Positions 8,099 to 15,797 of a stretch of 42,014 bases of DNA are shown piece by piece. The DNA is from Verrucomicrobiota bacterium. GTDB lineage: Bacteria > Verrucomicrobiota > Verrucomicrobiia > Limisphaerales > AAA164-E04. The first letter of the stretch is position 1. Every line of letters starts with the position of its first letter. Under the pieces are notes generated by a model. The model had not been told where the DNA came from and searched no databases. It saw only the letters and a list, made by a program, of their open reading frames with translations. The stretch lies in assembly GCA_027619545.1 (NCBI GenBank), contig JAQCFT010000003.1, positions 1 through 42,014 on the forward strand, read 5' to 3'. Made by a program: the position numbers and the translations under genes.

Positions 8099-8249
8099 AT
8101 CAACTTTAAGCAATGATTCAACTGTCACTTCGAGCCAAGATGACTCAAAGACCTCTGAATGATAGTGGCTGCTCCCTGGTTCGGCAAGCTGCAAGGGGCA
8201 GTTGTCTTGAAACCTTGAGGTATGGATGTTGGCGGGAAGGGCTTTGGAT

Positions 8250-9449
8250 TTAAACAGTTGGAGAAACATCCCGGATCACCACGGTGATCATGGGGCCAGA
8301 TTCCGTTTCCATGGTTTTGAAGTTCATTTCGGCATCAAATCTTTTTCCTTCCCGTGTGATGGCTTTCATTTTGAAACCTGACACTCCCAGATAATCCATG
8401 AAAACCTTTTCAAGATAATCCTCATTGTCCGCTGGGTTCGTTGTGCCATGACTTGATGAGAGCAGCACATTGAAAGGTTTGCCGATCAATTCGTCCTTGG
8501 GCCATCCGAACATGATTTCTCCGTGATGATTCACATTGCTGATGGCACCCTTGGGATCGATCATCATCATGGCATCGGGAGCGAAATTAAAAAGGTCCTC
8601 AAGTAGCTTTTGACGTTTCAAAAGTTGTCGTTCGGTCCTCTCTTGTGTAGTCAGACTGTCATGCCAGTGTTTAACCATTTCGTTGAAAGTGCGTGCCAAA
8701 TATCCCATTTCATTGTTGCCCGCATATGTAAAACGCACTGTTGTCCTGCCAGTTTGGATACGTTCCATAGTGGTTACGAGAGATTGTAATGGTTTTAATA
8801 CCAAATGGCACGCCACCCAGCACCCCAGTATGGCCAAACCTAACTGTACCATTCCCAGCATCGTGATCCATCTGCTTGATGACGTGATGGATTGGTGTAC
8901 GGCTTGCTGGTTATGGGCGGATAGGGACATTGAATTTCTCTGATATTCATGAAGTGTCGTGATGATTGCTTTCAGCTCGGGCAGTAAACGGGTGTTGATG
9001 GTTTGAATTTTCATGTCCGAACTTTCATTGGGAAAAGTGGCCAGAAAGTGTTTGTAATTGGATGAAAACGACTTCCAGATCGATTGTGCCGAATTGGATA
9101 TCGTGATGAGATTAGATTCCTGTGCTGCTGTATCCGTGTTTTTAGTCGGCTCAATCAATTTGGAGAGTTTATCAAAATGACCCTCGATTTCATGGATCAG
9201 CTGTTCCGGGGTAAGGTCCGGCATGATGTTGATCGCGTTGGGGGAACCTTCCGACAACAGGTAGATGCCAATGTCCTCCAGATGGTAGAGAATCGCATGG
9301 GTTTCATCGAACGATCTGATCACAAAATCCTTGGTTAATTTGGAGGAAACGTCGATTCGAGAAAAGATACGCAACGTGCTCATGCTGATGCTGAACGATA
9401 TCAGGCCGATAGCAAGAAAGGAGGTAGTGATGGTTGAGCGGATCTGCAT
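8250..9449 (-). CDS. Membrane receptor with periplasmic helical domain, HAMP and PAS but no output domain
   Basis: The 399-residue protein has a first membrane helix at about 7-27, a mostly helical periplasmic part (28-192) of the four-helix-bundle kind, and a second membrane helix at 194-217. A HAMP domain follows (217-268: KPLQSL, NEMGYLARTFNEM), then a short coiled coil (268-284) and a PAS domain (283-397: FNFAPDAMMMIDPKGAISN, IMFGWPKDELIGK, EMNFKTMETESG). It stops directly after the PAS domain (IRDVSPTV, TAA at 8250), with no histidine kinase, GGDEF, EAL, phosphatase or chemotaxis signalling domain. It would sense something in the periplasm or membrane and must signal through a partner. 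Downstream is the LamG gene (151-base gap) and upstream a small unknown ORF; neither is a clear partner. The domains are clear; the role is inferred. Confidence 0.85.
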   Translation of the reverse strand: MQIRSTITTSFLAIGLISFSISMSTLRIFSRIDVSSKLTKDFVIRSFDETHAILYHLEDIGIYLLSEGSPNAINIMPDLTPEQLIHEIEGHFDKLSKLIEPTKNTDTAAQESNLITISNSAQSIWKSFSSNYKHFLATFPNESSDMKIQTINTRLLPELKAIITTLHEYQRNSMSLSAHNQQAVHQSITSSSRWITMLGMVQLGLAILGCWVACHLVLKPLQSLVTTMERIQTGRTTVRFTYAGNNEMGYLARTFNEMVKHWHDSLTTQERTERQLLKRQKLLEDLFNFAPDAMMMIDPKGAISNVNHHGEIMFGWPKDELIGKPFNVLLSSSHGTTNPADNEDYLEKVFMDYLGVSGFKMKAITREGKRFDAEMNFKTMETESGPMITVVIRDVSPTV

Positions 9450-9601
9450 TGGATGCCAAGGCTATGACTCTGGTATACTAGTTTGTTGCGTCGGAAATTC
9501 GATGAAAAATTGAAATTATTTACGATTGTGACATTTTCATGAAATCTGGACAGCAAATGAGCAAAAGCTGAACTCAGCCTTAAGGGTAAAGCTATTCGGA
9601 G

Positions 9602-9835
9602 TTACACTGATCCAAAACGAGGGATGTGCAGCGGGGGGGGGCTTTCAGTCGAGGCCAACGGCTTTGCTTTGTACATCCTGTAGGGGTAGTTTTGGTATTC
9701 GTGTCCCTGGTCATCAATCATAAATTGGCTACCCTGTTCGGATACAACGAGTTCTCCAATCTGGGGGTGATTTGTGACTGCTGCGTGAAATACTTGTCCA
9801 TCGGTTGTGTGTAATTCGATTTTTATAGTCCTCAT
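9602..9835 (-). CDS. Small hypothetical protein, 77 residues
   Basis: The ORF encodes MRTIKIELHTTDGQVFHA and continues with alternating beta-strand-like segments (GELVVSEQG, QFMIDDQGHEY) and a proline-rich tail (ESPPPLHIPRF). It has no signal peptide, membrane helix or recognised motif. Composition is protein-like rather than random, and no other frame here competes, but there is no Shine-Dalgarno sequence. A run of nine C residues on the coding strand (9633-9641) lies in the last dozen codons, so slippage would change only the C-terminus. It could be a small beta-rich cytoplasmic protein. Coding status is moderately likely. Confidence 0.45.
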   Translation of the reverse strand: MRTIKIELHTTDGQVFHAAVTNHPQIGELVVSEQGSQFMIDDQGHEYQNYPYRMYKAKPLASTESPPPLHIPRFGSV

Positions 9836-10123
9836 TTTTGGCTGTGATCTGAATAATTGTTTGTTCCGTCATAACAGAAATCCCATTTCAAAAGGAGAAA
9901 TCCGATGCATGGTTTCATGGCATGATTCACGTGGATCGTGGGGCTGCTGCCGTAACCCATGACTGATAAAGCAATTCCACATACGAGACCGTTTTGAATT
10001 GCCTCAGATCGCTCTTACCTGTCAACCGTGTCGTAAAACCGATACGAAGTCTTCCCTCCTATATATGCGTGAAAAACGACACATCGAGGTCAGATTTTTT
10101 TTGTTTTTTAGATAGTCAGAAGA
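9836..10123. other. 288-base gap: no regular gene, one tiny ORF with a strong ribosome site
   Basis: Apart from T-rich sequence near 10096-10113 I see no gene here. On plus, AAGGAG (9892-9897) is seven bases before an ATG at 9905 giving a six-codon ORF (MHGFMA), and eleven bases before an ATG at 9909 giving a 17-codon ORF (MVSWHDSRGSWGCCRNP). Good ribosome sites are rare in this window. No downstream plus-strand gene follows, because the symporter is convergent. Confidence 0.3.
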
Positions 10124-11638
10124 TTAAGCCTTGCGGGAGATGAGCAGGAGACCAAGGAAAGTCAGGGCACCGTTGTAAATGAGGATTTCAAAACCGATCG
10201 CTGCTCCAAACCATTTGGAGGCATTCCAGTTAATGATAAAGCTGATGATGGCTGCGCTCACACACACGATGGCAACCCAACGGTCGTAGACCCTTCGTTT
10301 GGTGAACAACCCAAATCCATATAGACCGAGCAGTGGACCGTAGGTGAATCCTGCTGCTTTGAAGATTTGGGCAATCACAGCTTCATTGTTCAAACTTTTG
10401 AAGATGAGAATGACCAGGAAAATCAAGACAGAAAATCCCAATTGAACCTGTTGCCGCCGACGTTGCTGAGATGCTTCTTCGGATGGAACTTGTGTGTCCT
10501 TGGAAATGCCCAGGAAGTCTACACAAAAACTTGTGGTCAACGCCGCGAGGGCGGAATCCGCGGAAGAATAGGCCGCTGCGACCAGTCCCAAAATAAAAAG
10601 GATACCCACCGTTCCGGGCAGATAATCAATGGCGAGAACCGGGAACAGGTAGTCCGTGCCACGTGCCATCATCTCTCCACTGACGCTGTCCTTGATCAGT
10701 AGCTGAAAGTTGCCGCCCACTGTGGATTCTTCAATCAGTCCCTCTTGATTTCCGTAGAGGTACAGTAGTGCGCCCAGCGTGAGGAAGGCCAGATTGACCA
10801 CAATCAGCACGGTGCTGAAACTGAAAATATTGAGTTGAGCCTCCCTGAGGTTACGGCAAGTCAGGTTTTTCTGCATCATGTCCTGATCCAATCCCGTCAT
10901 GACGATGGCGATGAAGGCGCCGCTCATGAGTTGCATGAAGAAGTTTTGAGGGCCTGCATTCCAGAATAATACCTGGCTATATCGGCTTTCACTTACCGCT
11001 TCAACCATTCCGCCCGGGTTCAGGTCAAGATGGCCGGCGATCCACCAAACGGTGAGGGCTACCGATGCCAGCATGCAAAAGGTTTGCAGCGTATCCGTCC
11101 AGACCACCGTTTTGATCCCTCCTCGATAGGTGTAAATAAAGATGAGTATGATGGAAATCGCCACCGGTACCGCGAAGGGAATGGTCATTCCAAATTTTTG
11201 CAGAATGAATTGGAATACAATGGCTACCAAATATAATCGGAATGAAGCTCCAATGGTGCGGGAGAGTAGGAAAAAGGCTGCTCCCGTTTTGTAAGAAACT
11301 CCTCCAAATCTCGACTCCAGATATCCGTAAATCGAAGTCAACTGCATGCGGTAATACAGAGGCATCAGGACCAGTGCGATGAACGCGTAACCGATCAGAT
11401 AACCAAGTACCATCTGCATATAGGAGAACTGGCTGGTGGCCACCCAACCTGGGACTGATATGAATGTGACACCCGACAGCGACGCTCCGATCATGCCAAA
11501 AGCCACAAGATACCAGGGAGAAGCACGGTTGCCTGTAAAGTAGGTGGCATTGTTGGCGTTTCGACCGGTTCTCAATGAGATGAGAAACAGAATGCAAAAA
11601 TAAGCTGCAACAACAATAAGTATCAGAATGGGTGACAT
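10124..11638 (-). CDS. Sodium:solute symporter (SSS family)
   Basis: The 504-residue protein is a polytopic membrane transporter of the SSS family with about 13 membrane helices. It begins MSPILILIVVAAYFCILFLI; family marks include TYFTGNRASPWYLVAFGMI (helix 2), SGVTFISVPG with the helix-breaking GASLSG region, YRGGIKTVVWTD in the middle and SADSALAALTTSF in the late part. It couples sodium to uptake of a small organic solute. The start is 37 bases after the stop of the AnmK gene, so both are probably one transcript. This suggests a substrate such as an amino sugar, anhydro-MurNAc, sialic acid or a peptidoglycan fragment, but substrates cannot be read from the sequence. Family is certain, substrate is a guess from context. 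Confidence 0.9.
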   Translation of the reverse strand: MSPILILIVVAAYFCILFLISLRTGRNANNATYFTGNRASPWYLVAFGMIGASLSGVTFISVPGWVATSQFSYMQMVLGYLIGYAFIALVLMPLYYRMQLTSIYGYLESRFGGVSYKTGAAFFLLSRTIGASFRLYLVAIVFQFILQKFGMTIPFAVPVAISIILIFIYTYRGGIKTVVWTDTLQTFCMLASVALTVWWIAGHLDLNPGGMVEAVSESRYSQVLFWNAGPQNFFMQLMSGAFIAIVMTGLDQDMMQKNLTCRNLREAQLNIFSFSTVLIVVNLAFLTLGALLYLYGNQEGLIEESTVGGNFQLLIKDSVSGEMMARGTDYLFPVLAIDYLPGTVGILFILGLVAAAYSSADSALAALTTSFCVDFLGISKDTQVPSEEASQQRRRQQVQLGFSVLIFLVILIFKSLNNEAVIAQIFKAAGFTYGPLLGLYGFGLFTKRRVYDRWVAIVCVSAAIISFIINWNASKWFGAAIGFEILIYNGALTFLGLLLISRKA

Positions 11639-11675
11639 GAATCGTGTTCTTTTCAGAATTTAATCAAAAGTCCAT

Positions 11676-12947
11676 TCAAGACCTTGAATGACATGGCGTC
11701 AATGGCAGTTGAAAGGACTGGATGCTCGGTGGTAAATGAATGCTCCCCCCTATACATGGCTGCTTGGCCCCGGTGACAGAAGTCAACGTGTTGGGTCTGC
11801 CAAGCAGGGTTTGCAGGCCAAGAAACGCGAAGATCATGGCCTCCTTGTAATCCGTCAGCATTGGATCTGTGCTGACTTGGAGGTGGTTGCCAGCTTCCTT
11901 GAGTTTTTTTTGAATCAATTGAACAAGGTGTGAGTTATGAACTCCTCCTCCACTGACCAGCAGTGAATCCTGATCGGACCTGGATGCATGAATCGAAAGC
12001 GCATGGACCAACCGGTTTGCGATGTGTTCGCTGTAGGTTGCCAATTTGTCTTCCCATGATCCTCCTTCATTTTCCAATAAAGGCAGGATGATTGATTCGA
12101 ACCATTCCTTTCCCAGGCTTTTAGGGGGAGGGGATTGATACCAGTCAATGCCTTCCAGAGAGCTGAGCAGAGTCGGGATGATATGACCCGACGCCGCATG
12201 CCTTCCATCCGGATCATAGCCCAGTTCAGGCGAAAGTTTTTCCGCCATCCAATTGAGTGCCATGTTGCAAACGCAGACATCGAATGCCCGATCTCCGCAG
12301 GTCAGGTTTGCAATGCCTCCCAGATTCAGAAAAAGTTGTCCGGAAGGAAACAACAGCCTCTCACCGAAGGGGACCAATGGGGCACCCTGACCTCCCAATG
12401 CAATGTCCTTGTTTCGAAACTGGGTTACCAGGGGAACTTGCAGATAGGATGCCATTGTTTCTCCGTCTCCAATTTGTGTTGTGAACGTGTTCTCGGGTTG
12501 GTGAAAGATTGTCTGTCCGTGACTGGCGACAAATTGAGGATTCATTCCGGTATCTTGAATGAATGCTCTTACACTGGAACCGAGATAGTGCCCGAATTCA
12601 ACATCCGTCCGAGCGAATAGCACGGCACTTTGGGTGTCCAGGGATTTTAGTTTTTCAGTCCAGTCCTTCGTAAAAGGGAGCGTTGTAGCTTTCAGGATTT
12701 CATACGACCAATTGTTGGGATGGCTTTTTTCTGCATCTTCAGTGGTTGGGCATTCCGTGAACCGACAAAAAGCCAGATCGACACCGTCCATGGAGGTTCC
12801 GGACATAAGGCCGATGCCTTCGTAGATGTTGATGGGTGGATTTTGAATGGTGGATTTTGAGATAATGGTGATTGGGTAAGGTTGCCGGCTTCCCTTTGGG
12901 CGCCATTTGAGATTTGTGGACCACAAGGGTTGCGCGTCGGGGACCAC
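11676..12947 (-). CDS. anmK: Anhydro-N-acetylmuramic acid kinase
   Basis: The enzyme phosphorylates 1,6-anhydro-MurNAc and hydrolyses its ring to MurNAc-6-phosphate in cell-wall recycling. Diagnostic motifs are GLMSGTSMDGVD (47-58), ASHGQTIFHQ, GGQGAPLVP (185-193), LNLGGIANLT (207-216), AFDVCVCN with the presumed catalytic Asp223, and VSGGGVHN. The segment AFDVCVCNMALN replaces the FDTGPGN of the E. coli/Pseudomonas enzymes and recalls the variant I know from Bacteroidetes-type homologues. The start is uncertain: the listed GTG at 12947 lies inside repeat copy 5, so the first 20 or so codons are repeat-derived. Between the repeat and the GLMSG motif there is no ATG, GTG or TTG in frame, so the true start is either in the repeat (GTG 12947 or TTG at codon 8) or a rare ATT/ATC. 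It is followed closely by the symporter gene. Confidence 0.9.
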   Translation of the reverse strand: MVPDAQPLWSTNLKWRPKGSRQPYPITIISKSTIQNPPINIYEGIGLMSGTSMDGVDLAFCRFTECPTTEDAEKSHPNNWSYEILKATTLPFTKDWTEKLKSLDTQSAVLFARTDVEFGHYLGSSVRAFIQDTGMNPQFVASHGQTIFHQPENTFTTQIGDGETMASYLQVPLVTQFRNKDIALGGQGAPLVPFGERLLFPSGQLFLNLGGIANLTCGDRAFDVCVCNMALNWMAEKLSPELGYDPDGRHAASGHIIPTLLSSLEGIDWYQSPPPKSLGKEWFESIILPLLENEGGSWEDKLATYSEHIANRLVHALSIHASRSDQDSLLVSGGGVHNSHLVQLIQKKLKEAGNHLQVSTDPMLTDYKEAMIFAFLGLQTLLGRPNTLTSVTGAKQPCIGGSIHLPPSIQSFQLPLTPCHSRS

Positions 12948-12960
12948 ACGCTCTACCTTT
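12886..12960 (+). repeat. Intergenic repeat, copy 5, overlapping the 5' end of anmK
   Basis: GGCTTCCCTTTGGG, GGACCACAAGGG, TTGCGCGTCGGGGACC and ACACGCTCTACC align in order with copies 2 and 4. The hairpin half is missing. It lies between the esterase stop (12975) and the conserved part of anmK on the opposite strand, and supplies the only usual start codons of the anmK frame. Confidence 0.65.
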
Positions 12961-12974
12961 TGTTGGCTTCAGGG

Positions 12975-13850
12975 TTATTGGATCAGGGGATCGAGGAACT
13001 TGTAGACTTCCTGTGTCACCGGATCATTCGGATCGCCGATGTCATTGTTCAATTGACTGTGGTTGGTGTTGCTTTTGCCGACAGCTTTGGCTGCGATGCC
13101 TGCCTGGCGCAGACTTCCTTCAAGAAGCCGAGCCTGGGCGTTGGTGTCGGGATTCCCAGAAAAATAGAGGATAAGAAAGGGGGGAATATGTTTGTCTTTT
13201 GCAACATGAGTCACGGCTGAAAAATTCACGTGTTTGTCCGGATCATTTCCAAATTTCTGGCGGTGCCCGAAGGTGAACATTTTTCCGCCGTACAAGGTTT
13301 GGCGATGTTCCGCAGTCATGATGATTTTGGGAATGTCATAGGTGTCGCCATCCACCGGTATGCATCCTTTCAGGCTTTCGAAGGAAACACCTTCTTGCTT
13401 CAGGTAACGGTCATTGATACAGATCAATGCCGCAAGTTGAGCCCCCGCGGAATGTCCTCCGACAATCATGCGGTTCGGATCACCACCATACCGGGCAATG
13501 TTTCGATGAACCCACCCGAGAGACCTGGCCACGTCTGTGATTAACGTCTCCATATCCACTTCCGGCAACAATCGATAATTGGTGGATACCATGATGCAGC
13601 CTTTTTCTGTGAATGATTTTGGTTTCAGCGCCACGTCACTTTTGTCTCCAACCACCCAACCGCCTCCGTGAATCCAGAATACAACAGGCAGTTTGTCCTC
13701 CGACTTTGATTCGGGTGTGTAAATATCCAGCACATGGCGCTCGTGGCCGGACTGGGTGTAGGCTACATTGGATGTCAGTTCCTGAGAGAAAAGGTGAGGT
13801 TGAAGGCTCAGAAAGATGAGCTGCAGTAAATGAATCCTGTTCAATTTCAT
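12975..13850 (-). CDS. Exported carboxylesterase (alpha/beta-hydrolase, HGGGW type)
   Basis: The 291-residue protein starts [17 protein letters not shown], a signal peptide ending near FSQ (21-23). It has HGGGW at 61-65, GGHSAG with Ser134, SGNPD with Asp235 and NTNHSQ with His264, so the triad is complete. Such enzymes of the BD-FAE/hormone-sensitive lipase-like group remove acetyl or feruloyl groups from glycans or cut small esters. The ATG at 13850 is preferred to one 54 bases upstream because it starts the signal peptide. Its own promoter is expected because a strong terminator (13923-13958) separates it from the porin gene. It may be co-transcribed with anmK, with a repeat in between. 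The fold is certain; the substrate is unknown. Confidence 0.88.
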   Translation of the reverse strand: MKLNRIHLLQLIFLSLQPHLFSQELTSNVAYTQSGHERHVLDIYTPESKSEDKLPVVFWIHGGGWVVGDKSDVALKPKSFTEKGCIMVSTNYRLLPEVDMETLITDVARSLGWVHRNIARYGGDPNRMIVGGHSAGAQLAALICINDRYLKQEGVSFESLKGCIPVDGDTYDIPKIIMTAEHRQTLYGGKMFTFGHRQKFGNDPDKHVNFSAVTHVAKDKHIPPFLILYFSGNPDTNAQARLLEGSLRQAGIAAKAVGKSNTNHSQLNNDIGDPNDPVTQEVYKFLDPLIQ

Positions 13851-13922
13851 AACTCGGCTTAACACGTGTTCGGATGCTACAGGATTCACGCTGTTCATAG
13901 CCACTCAAATTAAACGCAAAAT

Positions 13923-13958
13923 AGACCAGATCTCGCACTGCGCGAGATCTGGTCTTTT
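13923..13958. terminator. Strong bidirectional terminator downstream of the porin gene
   Basis: AGACCAGATCTCGC (13923-13936) and GCGAGATCTGGTCT (13942-13955) form 14 perfect pairs around a five-base loop. T-rich sequence follows on both strands (TCTTTTCC on plus, TATTTTGC on minus). It lies 24 bases beyond the porin stop. Confidence 0.92.
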
Positions 13959-13981
13959 CCTTGGTCGTCTGCGGTTTCTTT

Positions 13982-15268
13982 CTAGAAATTAAATGCTGCT
14001 TGCAACCAGTAGCGTGTGCGGCCCGCTCTACCGTTGTCTCCGTCTTGATAGACTGCTGCCTTGGCGAGGAGACTGAAGTATTTGCCCAGTTTTTTGGTGG
14101 CAAGAATATTGACTTCGTTACCATAGTCGTTGCCTCCATCTTCTGCTGAAAAATCGTGATAAAGGATTTTCAATGGAACCCCACCCGGTAGATTGTAACC
14201 AATCCAGGCATACATGTCTTCAAGACCATCTGCCGGCGTTGCAAGGAATGCATCCGCCCAGCCATTAAAAGCATGCGCCGTGGCAAGCGGAGTTGAAAAC
14301 CCGATGGTCCCGTTATCGCTTGCCAAAACTTCATACCCGAGCCCGAAGTTGAATTTCTTGTAAAATCCTCCTGCATTCAGGTGGTAATACGGAGCGGAGT
14401 AGTCGATGGGATTATCCCCATAGTCTGATTGCATCGCAAATTCGGCTTTGTAAGATGCCGCCCACGCATCATTGATCGTATATTTTCCATCCAGACTTGC
14501 ACCAAAGGTTGAGGACGAGAGTGCCAGCGCGTCCGGTAAATCGAGTAAATAACCGTATCCGGTCAATTTGCCGGGTTTTCCCAGATCATAGGCAACGTGA
14601 AATATGTGCGAATCGGAATCCCAGTTGCCCGCCGGATGGTCATCCCCAAAAATCCGGTGAATCCGGAACAAATAGGCATAGAACAGTTCCGTTTTGGGAA
14701 TCAGGCTGGTGTTTTTCAAGCTCACCGCGTCGAAAGTTTGTTCATTCTGGCGCCAGATAACGTTTCCAACAAATCGAGCGTTATCCAGAACAATACGCTG
14801 GCGACCAAACTTGACGGTGGTATCCATTTTTTCGTACGACAACCAGGCGCGATTCACTTCGGTGGCTTCTGGATCCGCAATAACAGACTTTGTAGCGGAG
14901 TTAGGATTGAGTCCTGCCGGATTGTAATTGTCTTCATCAATAAGACTGGTCACATTTTCAAACTCGAGCATGGACTTGAATCCTGACAGGTTTCCGGTGG
15001 TGTATCCAAGACGCGTTCTCAGGGTGAGCGCGTTCGATTCTGCCGGATCCGGTCCCCCGCCGAAAGAATCGATATCTGCATATTCATAGCGGAGATTGGA
15101 ATTCACGTTGACCTTACCCTCGGTCAAGAATGCGGGCAATTTGTCCTTGAACCAGGAGGGGGAGTCTTTCGTTTCCTCAGCCCTTGTTTGGACTATCGTC
15201 GCACAAGCAATAGCCAGCAAGGCATGAACTCGGTTCGAGTATCTTGGGTGTTTGTTCAGGTTGTTCAT
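13982..15268 (-). CDS. Outer-membrane porin-like beta-barrel (alginate-export/porin type)
   Basis: The 428-residue protein has a signal peptide (hydrophobic at about 14-28, cut near TRA-EE) and a mature part made of alternating amphipathic strands with aromatic ends. It begins with a short acidic segment and TEGKVNVNSNLRYEYADID, continues LTLRTRLGYTTGNLSGFK and VNRAWLSYEKMDTTVKFGRQ, and ends in YWLQAAFNF. A C-terminal Phe is the typical outer-membrane assembly signal. The RIVLDN and FDAVSLKN segments recall the alginate-export family. It should form a diffusion channel for anionic or sugar substrates in the outer membrane. Its gene ends at a strong terminator and is divergent from the cytochrome-type dehydrogenase. 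The barrel is quite sure; the substrate is not known. Confidence 0.85.
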   Translation of the reverse strand: MNNLNKHPRYSNRVHALLAIACATIVQTRAEETKDSPSWFKDKLPAFLTEGKVNVNSNLRYEYADIDSFGGGPDPAESNALTLRTRLGYTTGNLSGFKSMLEFENVTSLIDEDNYNPAGLNPNSATKSVIADPEATEVNRAWLSYEKMDTTVKFGRQRIVLDNARFVGNVIWRQNEQTFDAVSLKNTSLIPKTELFYAYLFRIHRIFGDDHPAGNWDSDSHIFHVAYDLGKPGKLTGYGYLLDLPDALALSSSTFGASLDGKYTINDAWAASYKAEFAMQSDYGDNPIDYSAPYYHLNAGGFYKKFNFGLGYEVLASDNGTIGFSTPLATAHAFNGWADAFLATPADGLEDMYAWIGYNLPGGVPLKILYHDFSAEDGGNDYGNEVNILATKKLGKYFSLLAKAAVYQDGDNGRAGRTRYWLQAAFNF

Positions 15269-15797
15269 CAGTTTTCAGTTTCTAGGATTCGGGTTCAGAA
15301 GTCTTTGCATCACGCCCCGCCAATGCCCAGGTGATTTCAGGATTGGTGAAACCGTGATGTCTTCAGACAGTTTTTGTCCCTTCATCGGACATTTCAACGT
15401 GAGCACTGGCAATGCCAGAACCTTATGATTGATTATAAGGTGCATGAATCGTTTGCATGAATGGAATGAAGGAATTGCATGGATCCCCTAAAGGCATGGT
15501 GGCTTGCGGTTCGGCATTTATACCACACGTGGTGATGTCTTGGATCAGAAGCATCATGGGCCTGTTCAATGGAAACTCCCCTCTGTCGAACTGATTATAG
15601 GACGGAACCGATGTCGCATTTTTTATGAACTGTCTCCTTTTATACAGGTTCGTGAAAAGAATGGAGCAAAAGATGAAGCCGGTCGTAATGGTTCTCGATC
15701 AGAAAAGAGTTTGATTGATGCAGACCACTTATTAATACTCACTGTCATCCAATTCACTTTAAATCCGGCTGAAATGAGACGCGGAGCAAACGTGCTG
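15269..15797. other. 529-base divergent intergenic region with two inverted repeats
   Basis: I see no convincing gene here. The frame of the downstream gene is open from 15504 but encodes no export signal or known domain. ACCTTAT-8-ATAAGGT (15420-15441) and ACCAC-AC-GTGGT (15522-15533) are possible operator sites between the porin and the dehydrogenase genes. Confidence 0.4.
15420..15441. promoter_or_regulatory. Inverted repeat, possible operator
   Basis: ACCTTAT (15420-15426) and ATAAGGT (15435-15441) are perfect inverted arms eight bases apart, about 150 bases upstream of the porin start and 360 upstream of the dehydrogenase start. A second, shorter palindrome (ACCACACGTGGT) is at 15522-15533. 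Confidence 0.35.

Noticed and set aside
8099-8269. In-frame extension of the LamG protein overlapping the PAS gene.
   Set aside because: The signal peptide starts at 8098 and the extension overlaps the end of the PAS frame.
15504-15797. In-frame extension of the cytochrome-type dehydrogenase.
   Set aside because: No domain or signal is seen and it would place the export signal about 100 residues in.
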